The position numbers were made by a program, and so were the translations under genes. A DNA stretch of 64,000 bases from Beroe forskalii (lineage: Eukaryota > Ctenophora > Nuda > Beroida > Beroidae), in the NCBI GenBank assembly GCA_011033025.1, contig WFMF01000142.1:124001-188000 (forward strand), given 5' to 3'. The notes beneath the pieces were generated by a model. The model was not told the origin of the DNA and searched no databases. It was given only the letters and a program-made list of their open reading frames with translations. Shown piece by piece: positions 10,880 to 21,900 of the stretch (positions are counted from its first letter, which is position 1; each line of letters opens with the position of its first letter).

Positions 10880-11860
10880 ACATCTATGAACACGCCTGGA
10901 CTGAAAAAACAGGCTCTCTCACAATATTTCAATACTATAATACGTATACAAAACGACGATATGAGAGATAAACTGTACAAACTAAACAGTCTTATTTCGA
11001 GGAACGTGGAGCAAGCTAAGAAAGAAATGGAGCTCTTGAACAAGTCCATCAGTACTGCACGGGAAACACTACAATCCCTCGCAGACACACAGGCTTCACC
11101 ACAGCCTCCCTACCCCTGAGTCTCCCCCTAGCACTTCCCTCATCCACCCCCTCTGCCGGTACCACAACATCTGCCAGGTACCCGCGCCCCTTATTTCAAG
11201 TTTGCGGGAACGCCCTTTTTATGAGTTCAGCGCCGAACAGCTGGATGCGGAGACACACTATGATAGGAAGTTCTGAGACGCGTAGTGGCCTACTATGGAG
11301 ATGTTCCCTATAAGTATGCAGGCGGTAGTCACGCGACAAGGAACATATCCGACAATCATACCACGACCACATGAGCACAGTGCGTGACCTTTGTACCGAG
11401 TATGGGATTGATTACGAGCGTTTCAACAGTGTCATGGTCACAAAATACGACAGTCCTGATTCCTGTATTCCGCCTCACTCTGATGATGAGTTCACTTGTG
11501 AGGGACAGAAATCCTCACAGTGTCCCTTGAGGAAATCGCCGCGTAGTATTCCGCAGTGAAGCCCCAGGCCTGCACACTGAAAACTATGGAGATTCTGCCA
11601 TGGTGAGGTTTATCTATGACACGGTTCTCACAGGACTGGTATGACTATTCCGTGCCCTGAGGCGACGTGAAGATTTTTGATGGGGTGCGCATTAGTATCA
11701 CTTTCAGAGAGCTAAAGACCAATTACCCTCAATTCACCATAACGCCTCGAAACGTGCCCCAGCACCATCGCCACTCTGTAACGGACAGTCACCCTCAACG
11801 AGGTCAACGAGAAGGGCCTTTTCCCCGCCTAGAAAGAAAGTTCTGATCTTGTCTGACCTG
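10880..11860 (+). other. Broken mobile-element or virus-derived copy with AlkB-like dioxygenase region
   Basis: The plus strand carries a predicted coiled-coil stretch (about 10886-11119), followed by a segment resembling the AlkB-type 2-oxoglutarate/Fe(II) dioxygenase fold, with the family signature PPHSDDE and an upstream VPYKYAGGSH-like segment. A later segment reads KKVLILSD, which recalls the start of SGNH-hydrolase-like domains. This combination suits ORFs of retroelements or viruses rather than a host AlkB gene. The copy is clearly broken, with several breaks, and no terminal repeats were found, so the parent family is undetermined and the copy looks old. Confidence 0.5.
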
Positions 11861-12440
11861 AAAACTGCGATTTTGACTGCTCACAGTTCCTGCACCCATT
11901 AGCAGTTTTCAGGAAGCGACTTGTTTATCTAAGGACTTAGACCAGCACAAGGAGGCAATTGGGGCAGGCGGACTTTTGTACCTACCCGGAAAAACCCCTA
12001 AAAATGACCGATGGTAAAGGTAATTGTATGACTTGCCTGTCGCATCATGCAGGCGGATTGTTGTGCCAAATTCCAAAATTCTTACAAGGAAACATGATAC
12101 ATTCAAACCAAATAATCACTTATGTTTAGAATTAGCATAAAACCGTCAATGTGTGTCAATCAGTCAGAGTCATTTTCAACACAGTTCACTTCATCTGTCA
12201 ACATCGTTAACATCGACAAAACTCCTTCATATGGCGTTATCAACGCCAAGTTCTCCCAGCCTGCAACTCCCAGATACCTGCTTCGACGATCTCCTGTTTT
12301 GAATTCCACGCCTACCATTGAAGACATGGATGCAACTCTTCCTTACCCCCTCCTCCTAGTCCACTGCCGTCCAGTCCTTCCCTGAACGACGATTCCCTAC
12401 CCTTCCTCCTTCTTTAGACGAATCTACGCTGACTTCATGC

Positions 12441-14003
12441 TTGCATCACGATCTGTCCATCGCTCCACCACCCGCAATTCCTAACCTCTCCGACTTCCTA
12501 CTTCCCGACCACGTGGCCCACCTCAACGACCCTGACATCGATCCTTCAAACACGTCGTTTCTCCACTCGCTGTATTCAGACTCAGACTCGTTTTCATCAG
12601 AGCCAGAACTGACTTTCATAAAAGGGAGGAAAGGAGGCCACCAGGCATGCTATGATGGCTACGTTTACACTGCTGACAAGCCTAAAGCTAATGGTCATCA
12701 TCGGTGGCAGTGCCGCGATAGAAAGCACTACAAACCGTCATGTACTGCTCGTCTCATCACGGATGGGAACTCTGCTGGGTCTCAGGTCATCACAGTGCCG
12801 ACCCATTGTCATCCAGCTTCCCACAAGGAAGTCCTGAAGTCTTCAGCGATCAGTGCCATCAAGTACAACACCACAGCAATGGAACCTGGATCTGTTGTTA
12901 AGAATGTTTTACTGACTGTACCAGCTGACGTGAGAGGTGAACTCGCCATGAACCCTGAAAAACTGAAGAAGCAGAATCGTCGTTATCGCGCGAAGGTCCA
13001 ACTTGCTCCGTCTAACCCCTCTACTGCCGCTGAGATCGTGATTCCCTATGAGTATTCTGTTGATGCGTTCGATCGAACATTCCTACATCACGATTTTACA
13101 ACCGCTGAGGGATATAGGATTCTCATATTCGCTTCCGACATCACTCTCAATGCTGCAGATGCTGCCAGTGTTTCTATCACGTACGCTGATGGCACTTTCT
13201 CAGTGTGTCCTCCACAGTTTGAACAAGTCTGGATCATTCGAGGGCTCTTCGATCACGAAACTCCCCTTCCCATTCTCTATGCTCTCCTCCAGAACAAGAA
13301 ACTCTCCTCATATCTTGCTGTTGTGGAATTCCTTCACTCACGCTGTCCTCGACTGAATCCTGTCACTGTAATCCTTGATTTTGAGCACAATGAGCACAAG
13401 GCTTTCCTAACTTTTTATCCTCGAACTCGAATACAGGGATGTCTTTGGCATTTTACGAACAGTCATCTGAAAAAATGCAAAAAGATTTTCCCAGGGTTCA
13501 TGAAGGATACACCCCTGCGTGAACTATGTGCTTATGTGTTTGGACTTCCTTTTGTTCCAGTAGACGACGTCTTGGCGGCTTGGTCTGAATTGAAGAACGA
13601 GCTCTTCAAGCTGCGGCCCACTCCTCAGACTGTGCAGTACATCAGTTACACGGAAGAGACCTGGATCTTTTCATCCTCCTACAGTCTCGACATGTGGAAC
13701 GTGAATGCAGCTGTCAACTACGAGGAGCCGCGCACTAACAACGCTTCCGAGGGTGGTAACAACGCAATGAAGAGACATTTCAAGTGTGCTCATCCTACCA
13801 TATGGAAGTTCATAGATTGTTTGAGGCTGTTCCACGCTGAAGTGGAGACGAAAATGGAACAACTTGCTCAAGGAAATGTTGTGAATGCGCCAAGACGTCT
13901 ACAATGGAGAAGAAGAGAACAGCAGCTTCAGAAGGACATGGAGAACAACAATCCAGCGGGGAAACTAGACTTCATGCGTCGGGTTGGATTTAAGTATACG
14001 TGA
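12441..14003 (+). CDS. MULE-type transposase with FLYWCH zinc finger (DNA transposon)
   Basis: One open frame of 520 codons ends at TGA 14001-14003. An N-terminal FLYWCH-type finger (about residues 55-125) shows DGYVYT, HRWQCRDRKHYKPSC and a THCH end. The MULE core follows, with a likely catalytic Asp in YADGTF (about 250), a second in VILDFEHNEHKA (about 313), the family CxxH motif GCLWHF (about 338), and a likely Glu in NNASEGGNNAMKRHF (about 437). The enzyme would cut and join DNA at terminal inverted repeats. The frame stays open upstream to about 12360 without any ATG, and the first in-frame ATG lies after the finger. The true start is therefore lost or spliced in from an earlier exon. 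Terminal repeats were not identified. The long open frame suggests recent activity or domestication. Confidence 0.88.
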   Translation: MHHDLSIAPPPAIPNLSDFLLPDHVAHLNDPDIDPSNTSFLHSLYSDSDSFSSEPELTFIKGRKGGHQACYDGYVYTADKPKANGHHRWQCRDRKHYKPSCTARLITDGNSAGSQVITVPTHCHPASHKEVLKSSAISAIKYNTTAMEPGSVVKNVLLTVPADVRGELAMNPEKLKKQNRRYRAKVQLAPSNPSTAAEIVIPYEYSVDAFDRTFLHHDFTTAEGYRILIFASDITLNAADAASVSITYADGTFSVCPPQFEQVWIIRGLFDHETPLPILYALLQNKKLSSYLAVVEFLHSRCPRLNPVTVILDFEHNEHKAFLTFYPRTRIQGCLWHFTNSHLKKCKKIFPGFMKDTPLRELCAYVFGLPFVPVDDVLAAWSELKNELFKLRPTPQTVQYISYTEETWIFSSSYSLDMWNVNAAVNYEEPRTNNASEGGNNAMKRHFKCAHPTIWKFIDCLRLFHAEVETKMEQLAQGNVVNAPRRLQWRRREQQLQKDMENNNPAGKLDFMRRVGFKYT

Positions 14004-14224
14004 ACTGTTATTTTTGTCCCTGTAGGAAAATCAAATATTACTATATTTGAGCTTTTGAGATTCATAGTAACCTATATTTCCCAAGATTTACAGTTACCGA
14101 TTTCAATTTTCAAGTTATCGATGTAATAGATATTCATAGAATTAATAAAGGTTTATATAAGTTTTTACATCCATTCTCAAAACTGAAGTTCATTCATCGT
14201 TCATGAAAATTAGTACTTTGGTGG

Positions 14225-14437
14225 CGAGGGTATTCAGAACTGAGCAGTGAGGGTATTCAGGACTGAGGGCATTGAAGACTGAGGGTATTCAGGACTGAGG
14301 GTATTCGAGATGATCTGAGTATGAGTACCCTAACAGCCGCAATACCCTCGATCCCCTATGCCCTCGAATTTCATTCGAGGGTATTCGTGACTGAGGGAAT
14401 TCATCATCGAGGGTATTGGGGACTGAGGGTATTCAGA
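14225..14437. repeat. Short tandem repeat of GAGGGTATTCAGGACT units
   Basis: About eight degenerate copies of an 18-20 bp unit lie just downstream of the MULE transposase, with part of the array inverted (AATACCCTCG before TTCATTCGAGGGTATTC). The same motif appears singly at about 16555 inside the left arm. The array abuts the outer end of the left arm. Confidence 0.8.
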
Positions 14438-15479
14438 CCTGGAATCGCTTGAGTGCCGTGACGGGAGACCAAGTTGAAAAAAACATGAGGTAAATCACTT
14501 AGAATATTATATTCAATTCATAGGTGAATGATCATGGAGCATTAATTATGCCTAAATAAGCCTGAATGAAACTGGAATGCTATACAATGCCTTTTAAACA
14601 TGACGAAATAATTACAATCATGCCATGGTTATTGCTTGGCAACGCTGAAAACGTTTGAGGTGCCGGGAAAAGGAATGGAAATTGTGATCACAGAAACTTA
14701 TACTTCACCCTGATTCAGTCGGAAAAAAACGTTTTGATGTTTGCTTACAGAACTAGAAGTGGATTATTTTGAATATGTCGTGATATTTGTCATCACGCCA
14801 CATGGACGAGTGGTGAGACACTGCTTAGTCACATGATCTCAATTTGACGTGAATAGTGATGCACTGATCACGTAATGTGATAAATGGAGATGTGAGTAAG
14901 GGAGTGAAAATATTATGTAAAAAGCGTGTAAGCATCTGAGCAGAAATGACAGGTGACAACGATTAACTTAGTACAGATTATATTTTTATTTTGCTAGACC
15001 GTGTAGTTAAATGATTCTAACGATTTTGCTTAGCTGCAATCATGGCTCTGTGTAAAATGATGTAAGAGTTGAGCAATCAAGCATTATCATCAAGCTCTAA
15101 GGAACACATCAAAATATGATTGGATAATATTCATTAAGTAATGAACAAGTTGTGCAATCATTTGCTCATTTGCAATAGTTATGGGACATTTCCTATCTCA
15201 TCGATTAAATGGACAGGAAGCGTTTAGTGCGAAACGGATATGAGATCGTCACGACACTGTTATTGGCGGCATGAGTGGGGCATGAGACTGACGCCAAACC
15301 ATTCTAGTGACCGTGCAACAATTCAATTGGTTTGAATACTTGGGATCCACTTAAAGTGTTTAAATGTGGGAACAAGCATTCACTCCCCCTACCCTGAAAT
15401 TATCGTGTCAAAGCGCGAGAAATTTAAATAAATATGAAACAGACTCACTGTGACACATCTGAAGATCCAGGACAGATCC

Positions 15480-16118
15480 ATGAGGAAAGGTCCTGCTTTA
15501 ATATCAAGTTGTCACTCCTATTACTGTTGCTACTCCTATGACAGTCACTCCAGATCCAGTGGATTCTTTAGGAAAGCAGGTACGAGGGCCTGAAAAACAC
15601 AGAGTGATTATGATCTCGCGAGGCAGCGCATGAGCTCTTTGAAGGGGAGCTACAGAACCTTCTCTACAAATATGAAAATACACATTTGGATGTCAACAAC
15701 TGATCATTCTAAACTATGATCATGACATCAGTGGCCATAGCCTGCAATATTCGAGCGTGACTTACGCAGTCCTATTTAGCTAGCTATTTCACAGTGGTGG
15801 TCTCATTCATCATCATGATGATGACGGTGTTATCAAATACACAATGCAGTGTTATTGTGTATCCACTTCAACTTACTACCAGGACGACTTACCAGGTATT
15901 TCTGTGTGCCTAATGAGATGATGGGATTTGAAGGGCAGGGGCACGGCGGGCAGGCTGTTCCGTACGGTGAATATCGTGATCTCCGAGCTCAGGATGCATA
16001 TCTAGAGAGATACGGAGTCTTCTCGAGAAGCTTTGCTATGTCATTTCGAAGCGTGGCTCTTGTTATTCATTTCATGAGCATAATATGTCGTCATCAAGAG
16101 ATGTCGTCATCACCATAG
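15480..16118 (+). CDS. Candidate small two-exon gene, left-arm copy
   Basis: Exon 15480-15579 starts at ATG and ends in phase 1 at CAG|GTACGA; exon 15883-16118 begins after ACTACCAG in matching phase. The predicted protein is about 112 residues: a Cys/Tyr/Ser-rich start (HSYYCCYSYDSHSRSSGFF), then a block with NEMMGFEGQGHGGQAVPYGE. The same structure exists in the right arm, with one codon fewer in exon 1, so the indel keeps frame. Against it, most differences between the copies in exon 2 change the protein, and surrounding non-coding DNA is about as conserved. No family is recognised. It is convergent with the ING gene. Confidence 0.35.
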
Positions 16119-16974
16119 TGCGTTGCTGTGGAGATGTCGCCACGACATTTCTCTGAAGTCATCATATCCCATCCATCCAAGGAACTTTAACTCACTGTTT
16201 TCATAGAAGCTACCTGTGATCAGTTCAAATGAAAAAGCGACATAGTAAATTGTATAGTATTTGGAGCCTGAAATCTGTACAGTGATTGGCAGAGCCATTA
16301 TCAAGACGCAATATCACAAACTTGGGAGGGGCAGCGTAGATTTAAACAGAAAATAATGAGCTTTTAATTTGCTTATTGTGGTTTGAGTTACATGATGAAT
16401 TCTATCAATCAAACAATTCATATGCAATCCATTAAATCTTAGATAAAAGTTAAAATTGAGAACAAATTCACAATTTTACATGAAATATTGTACGGGTACA
16501 ATAATTAATAATACGCATGTTTTGACATTGCTTGAAGAAGAATCTAAAGTATCAATACCCTGCGCCCTCGAAGTCGGCAAAAGTATTTACTATTCAGTAT
16601 GCACCAATACTTCACAATGAATTCACAAAACAGGTAAATAAGTAAATATGGAAACACTTTGAAATCTTGATATATCTTCTGACAGATTGATCTATCTAGG
16701 ACCAGGTCAATCCATTTATTCCCTAACGCACACATTTAGCAACAAAAAGTCTTCTCACGTACAGCATATTCGCAAGTATTGTCTGGGAGTTCTTACTGCT
16801 TCATTCCATGCAATGAACAACTGATATCCACGAATGTCCTTTGCCTTGAAGTGCAGCACTTGATTCAGTCTTTGCATGCTGAGCTGCGATGGTCTTAGCC
16901 AATGAACTATTGAACTGTCAAGGGCTTTCAAATATTGGGGGAGTTTACATCTGATACCAATCAAACGGGACCCT

Positions 16975-18204
16975 TTACGAGCTCTTCTTCTTGTCCTGAG
17001 TGCAATTAGGGCAGAACCACTTGCCCTTTGGCTTGGCAGTGAGGTTGACGCACTTGAAGTGGAACCACTCGATGGGACAGTTGTTGTTGTCACACCCGAT
17101 CATATCCCCGTACGATACCTCGTTACACGAGCAATACCGGGGCTCCTCCGGGTCAGGTGGGTCTATTTCCAGCAAACTCGGGGAACTCTTCCGCTCCGAC
17201 CTCCTCTTGCGGGCCACGCCCTTCTTCCGCCCGAAACTACCCCTGCTATTGTTCAGGATAGCGTCTAAATCCTCGTCCTTTGTTTCTCTTGGAGGCAGGG
17301 ACTTCCTCCCCCGACCCCGGGTACTCCCGCCCATTCTCTTGGGTTTCTTAGCACTTGCCTCGTAGTCCTCGTCCAGGTCCAGGTCTTCAGGGGGCGTCAC
17401 CTCGTCCCCCGCCTCCTCCGTCGAGCAGATGGGGGAGGGCGTGTCCGTGTCCAGAGACTTCATGGCTAGACTCCTACTTTGCTCCTCGTCTAGCGAAGTA
17501 GACGACTCGTCCAGGATGGAAGAGATGGCTTGTACACTCGTGCTCTTCATCTCCTCCAGAACCAGGATCCGGTGGAGTTTCCGCTTAGCTAGTTGCAGGT
17601 CCTCACGAAGCTCGGGCTTGGAATGCACTGCGCTCTTCATGATGTTCTTGATGTTATCGATCTCCTGTGTTGTAGGGTAGCCGTGGTGTTTCCACATAAA
17701 AGACGGCGCGCACTCAGTGCGCGCCACTGAGTGCGCGCCATTCCCACCTTGGAGATTTAATGGTGGGAATGGCGCGCACTCTGTGGCGCGCACTCAGTGC
17801 GCGCCGTTTTTATCATGTGGAAACACCACGGTAGAAGTGTTAAATATATATCCAAGACATTAAAGTGTATAAATTTATCATAAATAAGTTCGTCTCATTT
17901 CTCTACTTCGGTCTTTCGGTACGCCCCCTTGCTCAGACGAATAAATTATCTGGTAGTACACAAATCCCCCCTTCTACTACACCTGGAAGTTCTTCTGGAT
18001 CTTCACATCGATCTCCATGATCTTGGAGACCTCCCGCATGACCCGGGGAGGCATGTCCTGAACTGTCTTGATGTAGTTGTTGATGTACGAAGTGATCATG
18101 TCGTTCTCATCTCCACTCTCTAGGCTGTTGTTGTTGGAGAGATCTGAGTCCGAGGAGAGGTTGGAGGAGGAACTTGAGGAGGAATCAGCGCCGATGTCAT
18201 ACAT
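16975..18204 (-). CDS. ING-family PHD-finger chromatin protein, left copy
   Basis: Two exons, 17983-18204 and 16975-17664, give 303 residues plus TAA. ING proteins bind histone H3K4me3 through a C-terminal PHD finger and recruit acetyltransferase or deacetylase complexes in the nucleus. The N-terminal ING helix region contains [20 protein letters not shown]; a serine/acidic linker and basic stretches ([15 protein letters not shown]) follow; the PHD finger has [28 protein letters not shown] and WFCPNC with all zinc ligands. Length and layout fit ING1/ING2. Compared with the right copy I counted ten synonymous changes and one replacement (Asp/Glu) over 35 codons of exon 2. The intron carries a 151-bp foldback insertion, so an apparent longer open frame into the intron is not coding. 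Confidence 0.93.
17681..17831. mobile_element. 151-bp foldback MITE in the ING intron
   Basis: Ends CCGTGGTGTTTCCACAT and its inverted copy TGTGGAAACACCACGG, with inner inverted GGCGCGCACTCAGTGCGCGCC blocks, make almost the whole element self-complementary. It is flanked by 3-bp TAG repeats, and the matching place in the right arm (near 42260) is the perfect empty site with a single TAG. It encodes nothing. Insertion happened after the arms duplicated. Confidence 0.93.
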
Positions 18205-18228
18205 TGTCTTGCTGTCTTGCTATGCTCA

Positions 18229-18927
18229 GACCTGCAAACCTGCTATAAAACTTCGAAAACCGACTTGTGTTCGGGACTTTTTAATTAATGAGAGGTTGTT
18301 TTCGAGTTTTCGAGAAATAAATTGTGATTTCTCGTTACAGATTTATATTGGAAAACCCACTATCCATGCGTCCTTGCTGCTTTGCTGATTCACCAGGGTT
18401 TACAGCTAAGACCAAACAGTCATATTCGGCGGCTAACACTTTTCAACATTTTTCAACACTTTGCTCCGCTTTTTGTACGGAAACATTAATTCGAAAACCT
18501 CCACATGTGCTATGAAAACATGAAACTTAAAAACCACAAAACATTGATAAGCACTCCTCGGTCACTACATATTTCACACCATTTTATCATCTACATTTCG
18601 TGACAATATTTTAGTGCTTTAGATTATTTTTACAGTTTTACGTTTACATTGTAACAAGCACGAATCACGTTGCACGAGGTAGATCAACAATTTAAAATCA
18701 AAACGGCTGAGTTTACATCTCGTGACGTTGTTTTCCTTAGTCGAGTGCTCATCAAATTCCAATTTTACAATAGACAGCAATAATGAATAACTATGCAATC
18801 GCGATTTAATAAAAACACTACATAATTAATTAATTAATGGATTAATTCCATAACGAATTGATTAATTAATAATCGAATTGATTAACAAAATTAACTAATT
18901 GATTCTTTAACGAATGAAAGTACTCAC
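18229..18927. other. No gene seen; between ING promoter side and TSNAXIP1
   Basis: This is presumably the upstream region of the left ING gene. It holds AT-rich repeats (TAATTAATTAATTAATG near 18826) and no readable exon. The missing 3' exons of the TSNAXIP1-like gene would be expected on this side but are not here. Confidence 0.5.
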
Positions 18928-21900
18928 TTAGACGCATCAAGTTCGTCAACCAGATCCTGTTTCTCGCGTTTCAGCTGCTCAATTTCCGCGGTTTCAACCT
19001 GTCTTAAGTCCTGCATTCGCTTGTCATTGGCCTCTGTCAACTTGTCCAACTTAGCCTGATTATGGTTTCATTTCAAGGAGTGAAATCGAATAAATAAAGG
19101 AAAATACATGCTTTCCTTGATCAATGAATCTGCAATATACATACTTACATGCCCTGTGTACACATTAGGTACATAACATGATATAAGATCCATAATATGG
19201 GATTTGAAAATTTCTTATCAAGAAAGCATTATTGGCGTCTCCAAAGAAGGTTCTTAATTTGACAGACTCTAACCTTGAGTGGATCGAGCTCCTTGAGTCT
19301 TTCCTCCTGATCCTTCAGGACAAGCTCATACTCCTGCTTGATAGAAGCTAGCAACTGCTGGTATGTCTTGAAGTCGTTAATCAGGTATTCAAATACTTCC
19401 CGATACACCTGGATATAAAAACATTTTACCTACTGGATTAAGATATTATTATCATTATTGGACTTTTAGCTCTCCGTTCACTGGAACTCTAAAAGAAGGA
19501 AACTGATCTCATGAATACTCAACACACTGTTGTATGTAATTCCGTGATTTCGTCACAGTCAATCATGAAATAAAATTTACGAACCTGAAGTCTGGTGAGA
19601 CTAGGGCCCTTTTCAGGACACCGCAGCAATCTCAGCTCATGGTGAAGGTAACTCTCTAGTTGTTCTAAATAGTGGGGTTTTCTGGGTTGTTCAGGGGCTG
19701 CCGTTATGAAAACCTGATGGAATTTTTCTTTCATAGGTATAGGTGTATAGAAATCACAATTCCAGGCACTGCCATTTGACAATAAATGGAACTCCGAGAA
19801 ATTCCTTGTCAGTATTTTGACTAATTTGCTAGAAATTTTGACAAAGCTTTAAAAAGAATTCCAGTCAATTTTGATATTTGAAATCTTTAATCAATATGAA
19901 AATCTTACATCTATGAGTTATAGGTACTTCAATCATAAAATATTTGTATCACAGCCCAATTGAAAACTCAAGTTAAGGAACTCACATTTGCATTGGGAGT
20001 AAGGTTAGCTCGAATAGCAGTGGGGGCAGTATGAGCTATGTGAGTGGCAGGCCATGTATCAATTGCAGAGTGGTTTTCCTGAAACATTAGAGAAAGGTCA
20101 ATAATAGATGAAGTATTTGTTTGAAATCTGATATTGATTAATTTTTACATGAAATGCCACTAAAGGAATTCCAATACCATTATGAAGTAACAATCGGGAA
20201 AATTGTAATTGAATTCAGAAGATTCATGATATATTTGATATTATTATTGTATATTGTTTGAGTGAAATAAAATTTTTCGTTTCCTTATAACCTTTCAAAA
20301 GACCAGAATCTATCGAAGAATTTGGATTCCATTAACTGAATGAATAGGGATATCAATTGATGAGACCCATCCTGACAAATTGGTTTCCATGCTAGTCAAA
20401 CAAAATATTCAAACAAAACAACAAATAATTCACACTTGCAACTGGTTGGAGCATGAATTCATGCTAGCATGAATTCATGATATGCAGCATGAATTCACAA
20501 TTATAACCAGTGAGTATTTGGTGCCATTTTGTCTGGCCCCATGTCATCATTTTCCCAATTTGCAGCCTCTTTTCCTATGCATTATTGTGAAATTCAGGAT
20601 TTGTATTGATGTTCATAGTACCTATTATAGATACAATTGAAATTCTGCTAATCTGTTCATGATATATAGGGGGAGTGTCACTGTCCCAATTGTCCTTGTC
20701 CCAATTTACTTTTTTTTGAGTTTGGGACTGGTTTTTGGGACAATTGGGACATGACTTGATATTACGTAAACTAAAGGATAAATTTAATATAAATGGACCC
20801 ATGCTCAGATTTATTCGTGCATATTTGAAGGACAGGAAACAGCAGGTAGTAATTGGTGGATCACTGTCGACTCAGTTACCAGTCAACTCAGGAGTACCCC
20901 AAGGTTCTATTCTAGGTCCCCTGCTATTTGTTTTATTTATTAATGACATGTTCGACTGTATAAGCCCTGAAACTAACATCGCCCTTTATGCAGATGATAC
21001 AAAAATCTGGAGAGAAATTGAGATTTCGGCTGATCATTTTGCTCTACAAGCTGACATAGATAATCTTCATAACTGGTCTGTACTAAACAAGATGAAATTT
21101 CATCCCTCGAAATGTAAAGCTTTAGCTGTAACAAACCAAAGAAACATACTCCATAATCTACCATGTACAATCTTCCAGTACAAGCTTCACAATACTTACA
21201 TAGATTATGTTGCATCTCAAGTAGATCTGGGAGTCACAGTAAACTCTAGACTTTTATGGTCAGAACAATGCAACAGTCTCTTATCTAAAGCAAGCTCCCG
21301 TCTAGGACTTGTAACACGTATTTGTCATTTCACCTGTGATAAAAGACAAAAAAGAACATTTTACCTTACACTAGTTAGGTCTTTATTTGAGCATTGCTCT
21401 ATCATTTGGCATCCAGTCAGCTCCAACCAGCTCAGTGGTTTTGAGGCCATCCAAAAGCGGGCCATTAAGTGGATTGAAGGCCGTCCCCATGACCATATCT
21501 GTGATACTGAATACTATAATAAACTGAAAACCCTGCATATCCCTCCAATAAAACACAAATTTATCATAACTGACCTAATCATGATGTTCAAAATCATACA
21601 CTCTCTTATCTCCATCACCTTACCAGAAGGCTTTCATATCATTAAACATACTGAAGTAAGGAGCACCAGAAGTACACATGATATTGTGAGCAAAGAGGAT
21701 TGTTCAAGATTAAAATGTACCATAAGGCCCAACTGTGATAATTTTAGGAATTCATTTTTCTATAGAACAATGGTCATATGGAACAAAATCCCTTATAGTA
21801 TTAGGCAAGTTAAAAGCATCTCCACCTTTAAATCACAACTCAAAACTTTCCTTTGGAAAGCAGATCTAGACTGGCCCGATTAATTCAATTTACTCAGTCC

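Larger units (their letters stand above)
14440..18228. repeat. Left arm of a large inverted duplication
   Basis: From CGTGACGGGAGACCAAGTTG near 14457 to CTTGCTGTCTTGCTATG near 18222 the sequence matches, in reverse complement, 41853-49345, interrupted there by a 3.74-kb insertion. Coding and non-coding parts both align, with scattered substitutions and small indels. The inner end falls about 20 bp upstream of the ING start codon. The arm lacks the transposon found in the right arm (empty site near 16229-16234) but has its own 151-bp insertion at 17681-17831. Confidence 0.95.

Noticed and set aside
17665-17793. N-terminal extension of the left ING frame ([14 protein letters not shown]...)
   Set aside because: It translates the 151-bp foldback insertion; the right copy lacks it and the true exon starts at the AG before GAGATCGATAAC.
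20735-20750. First codons MGQLGH of the LINE frame
   Set aside because: These bases are the target-site duplication, not the element.
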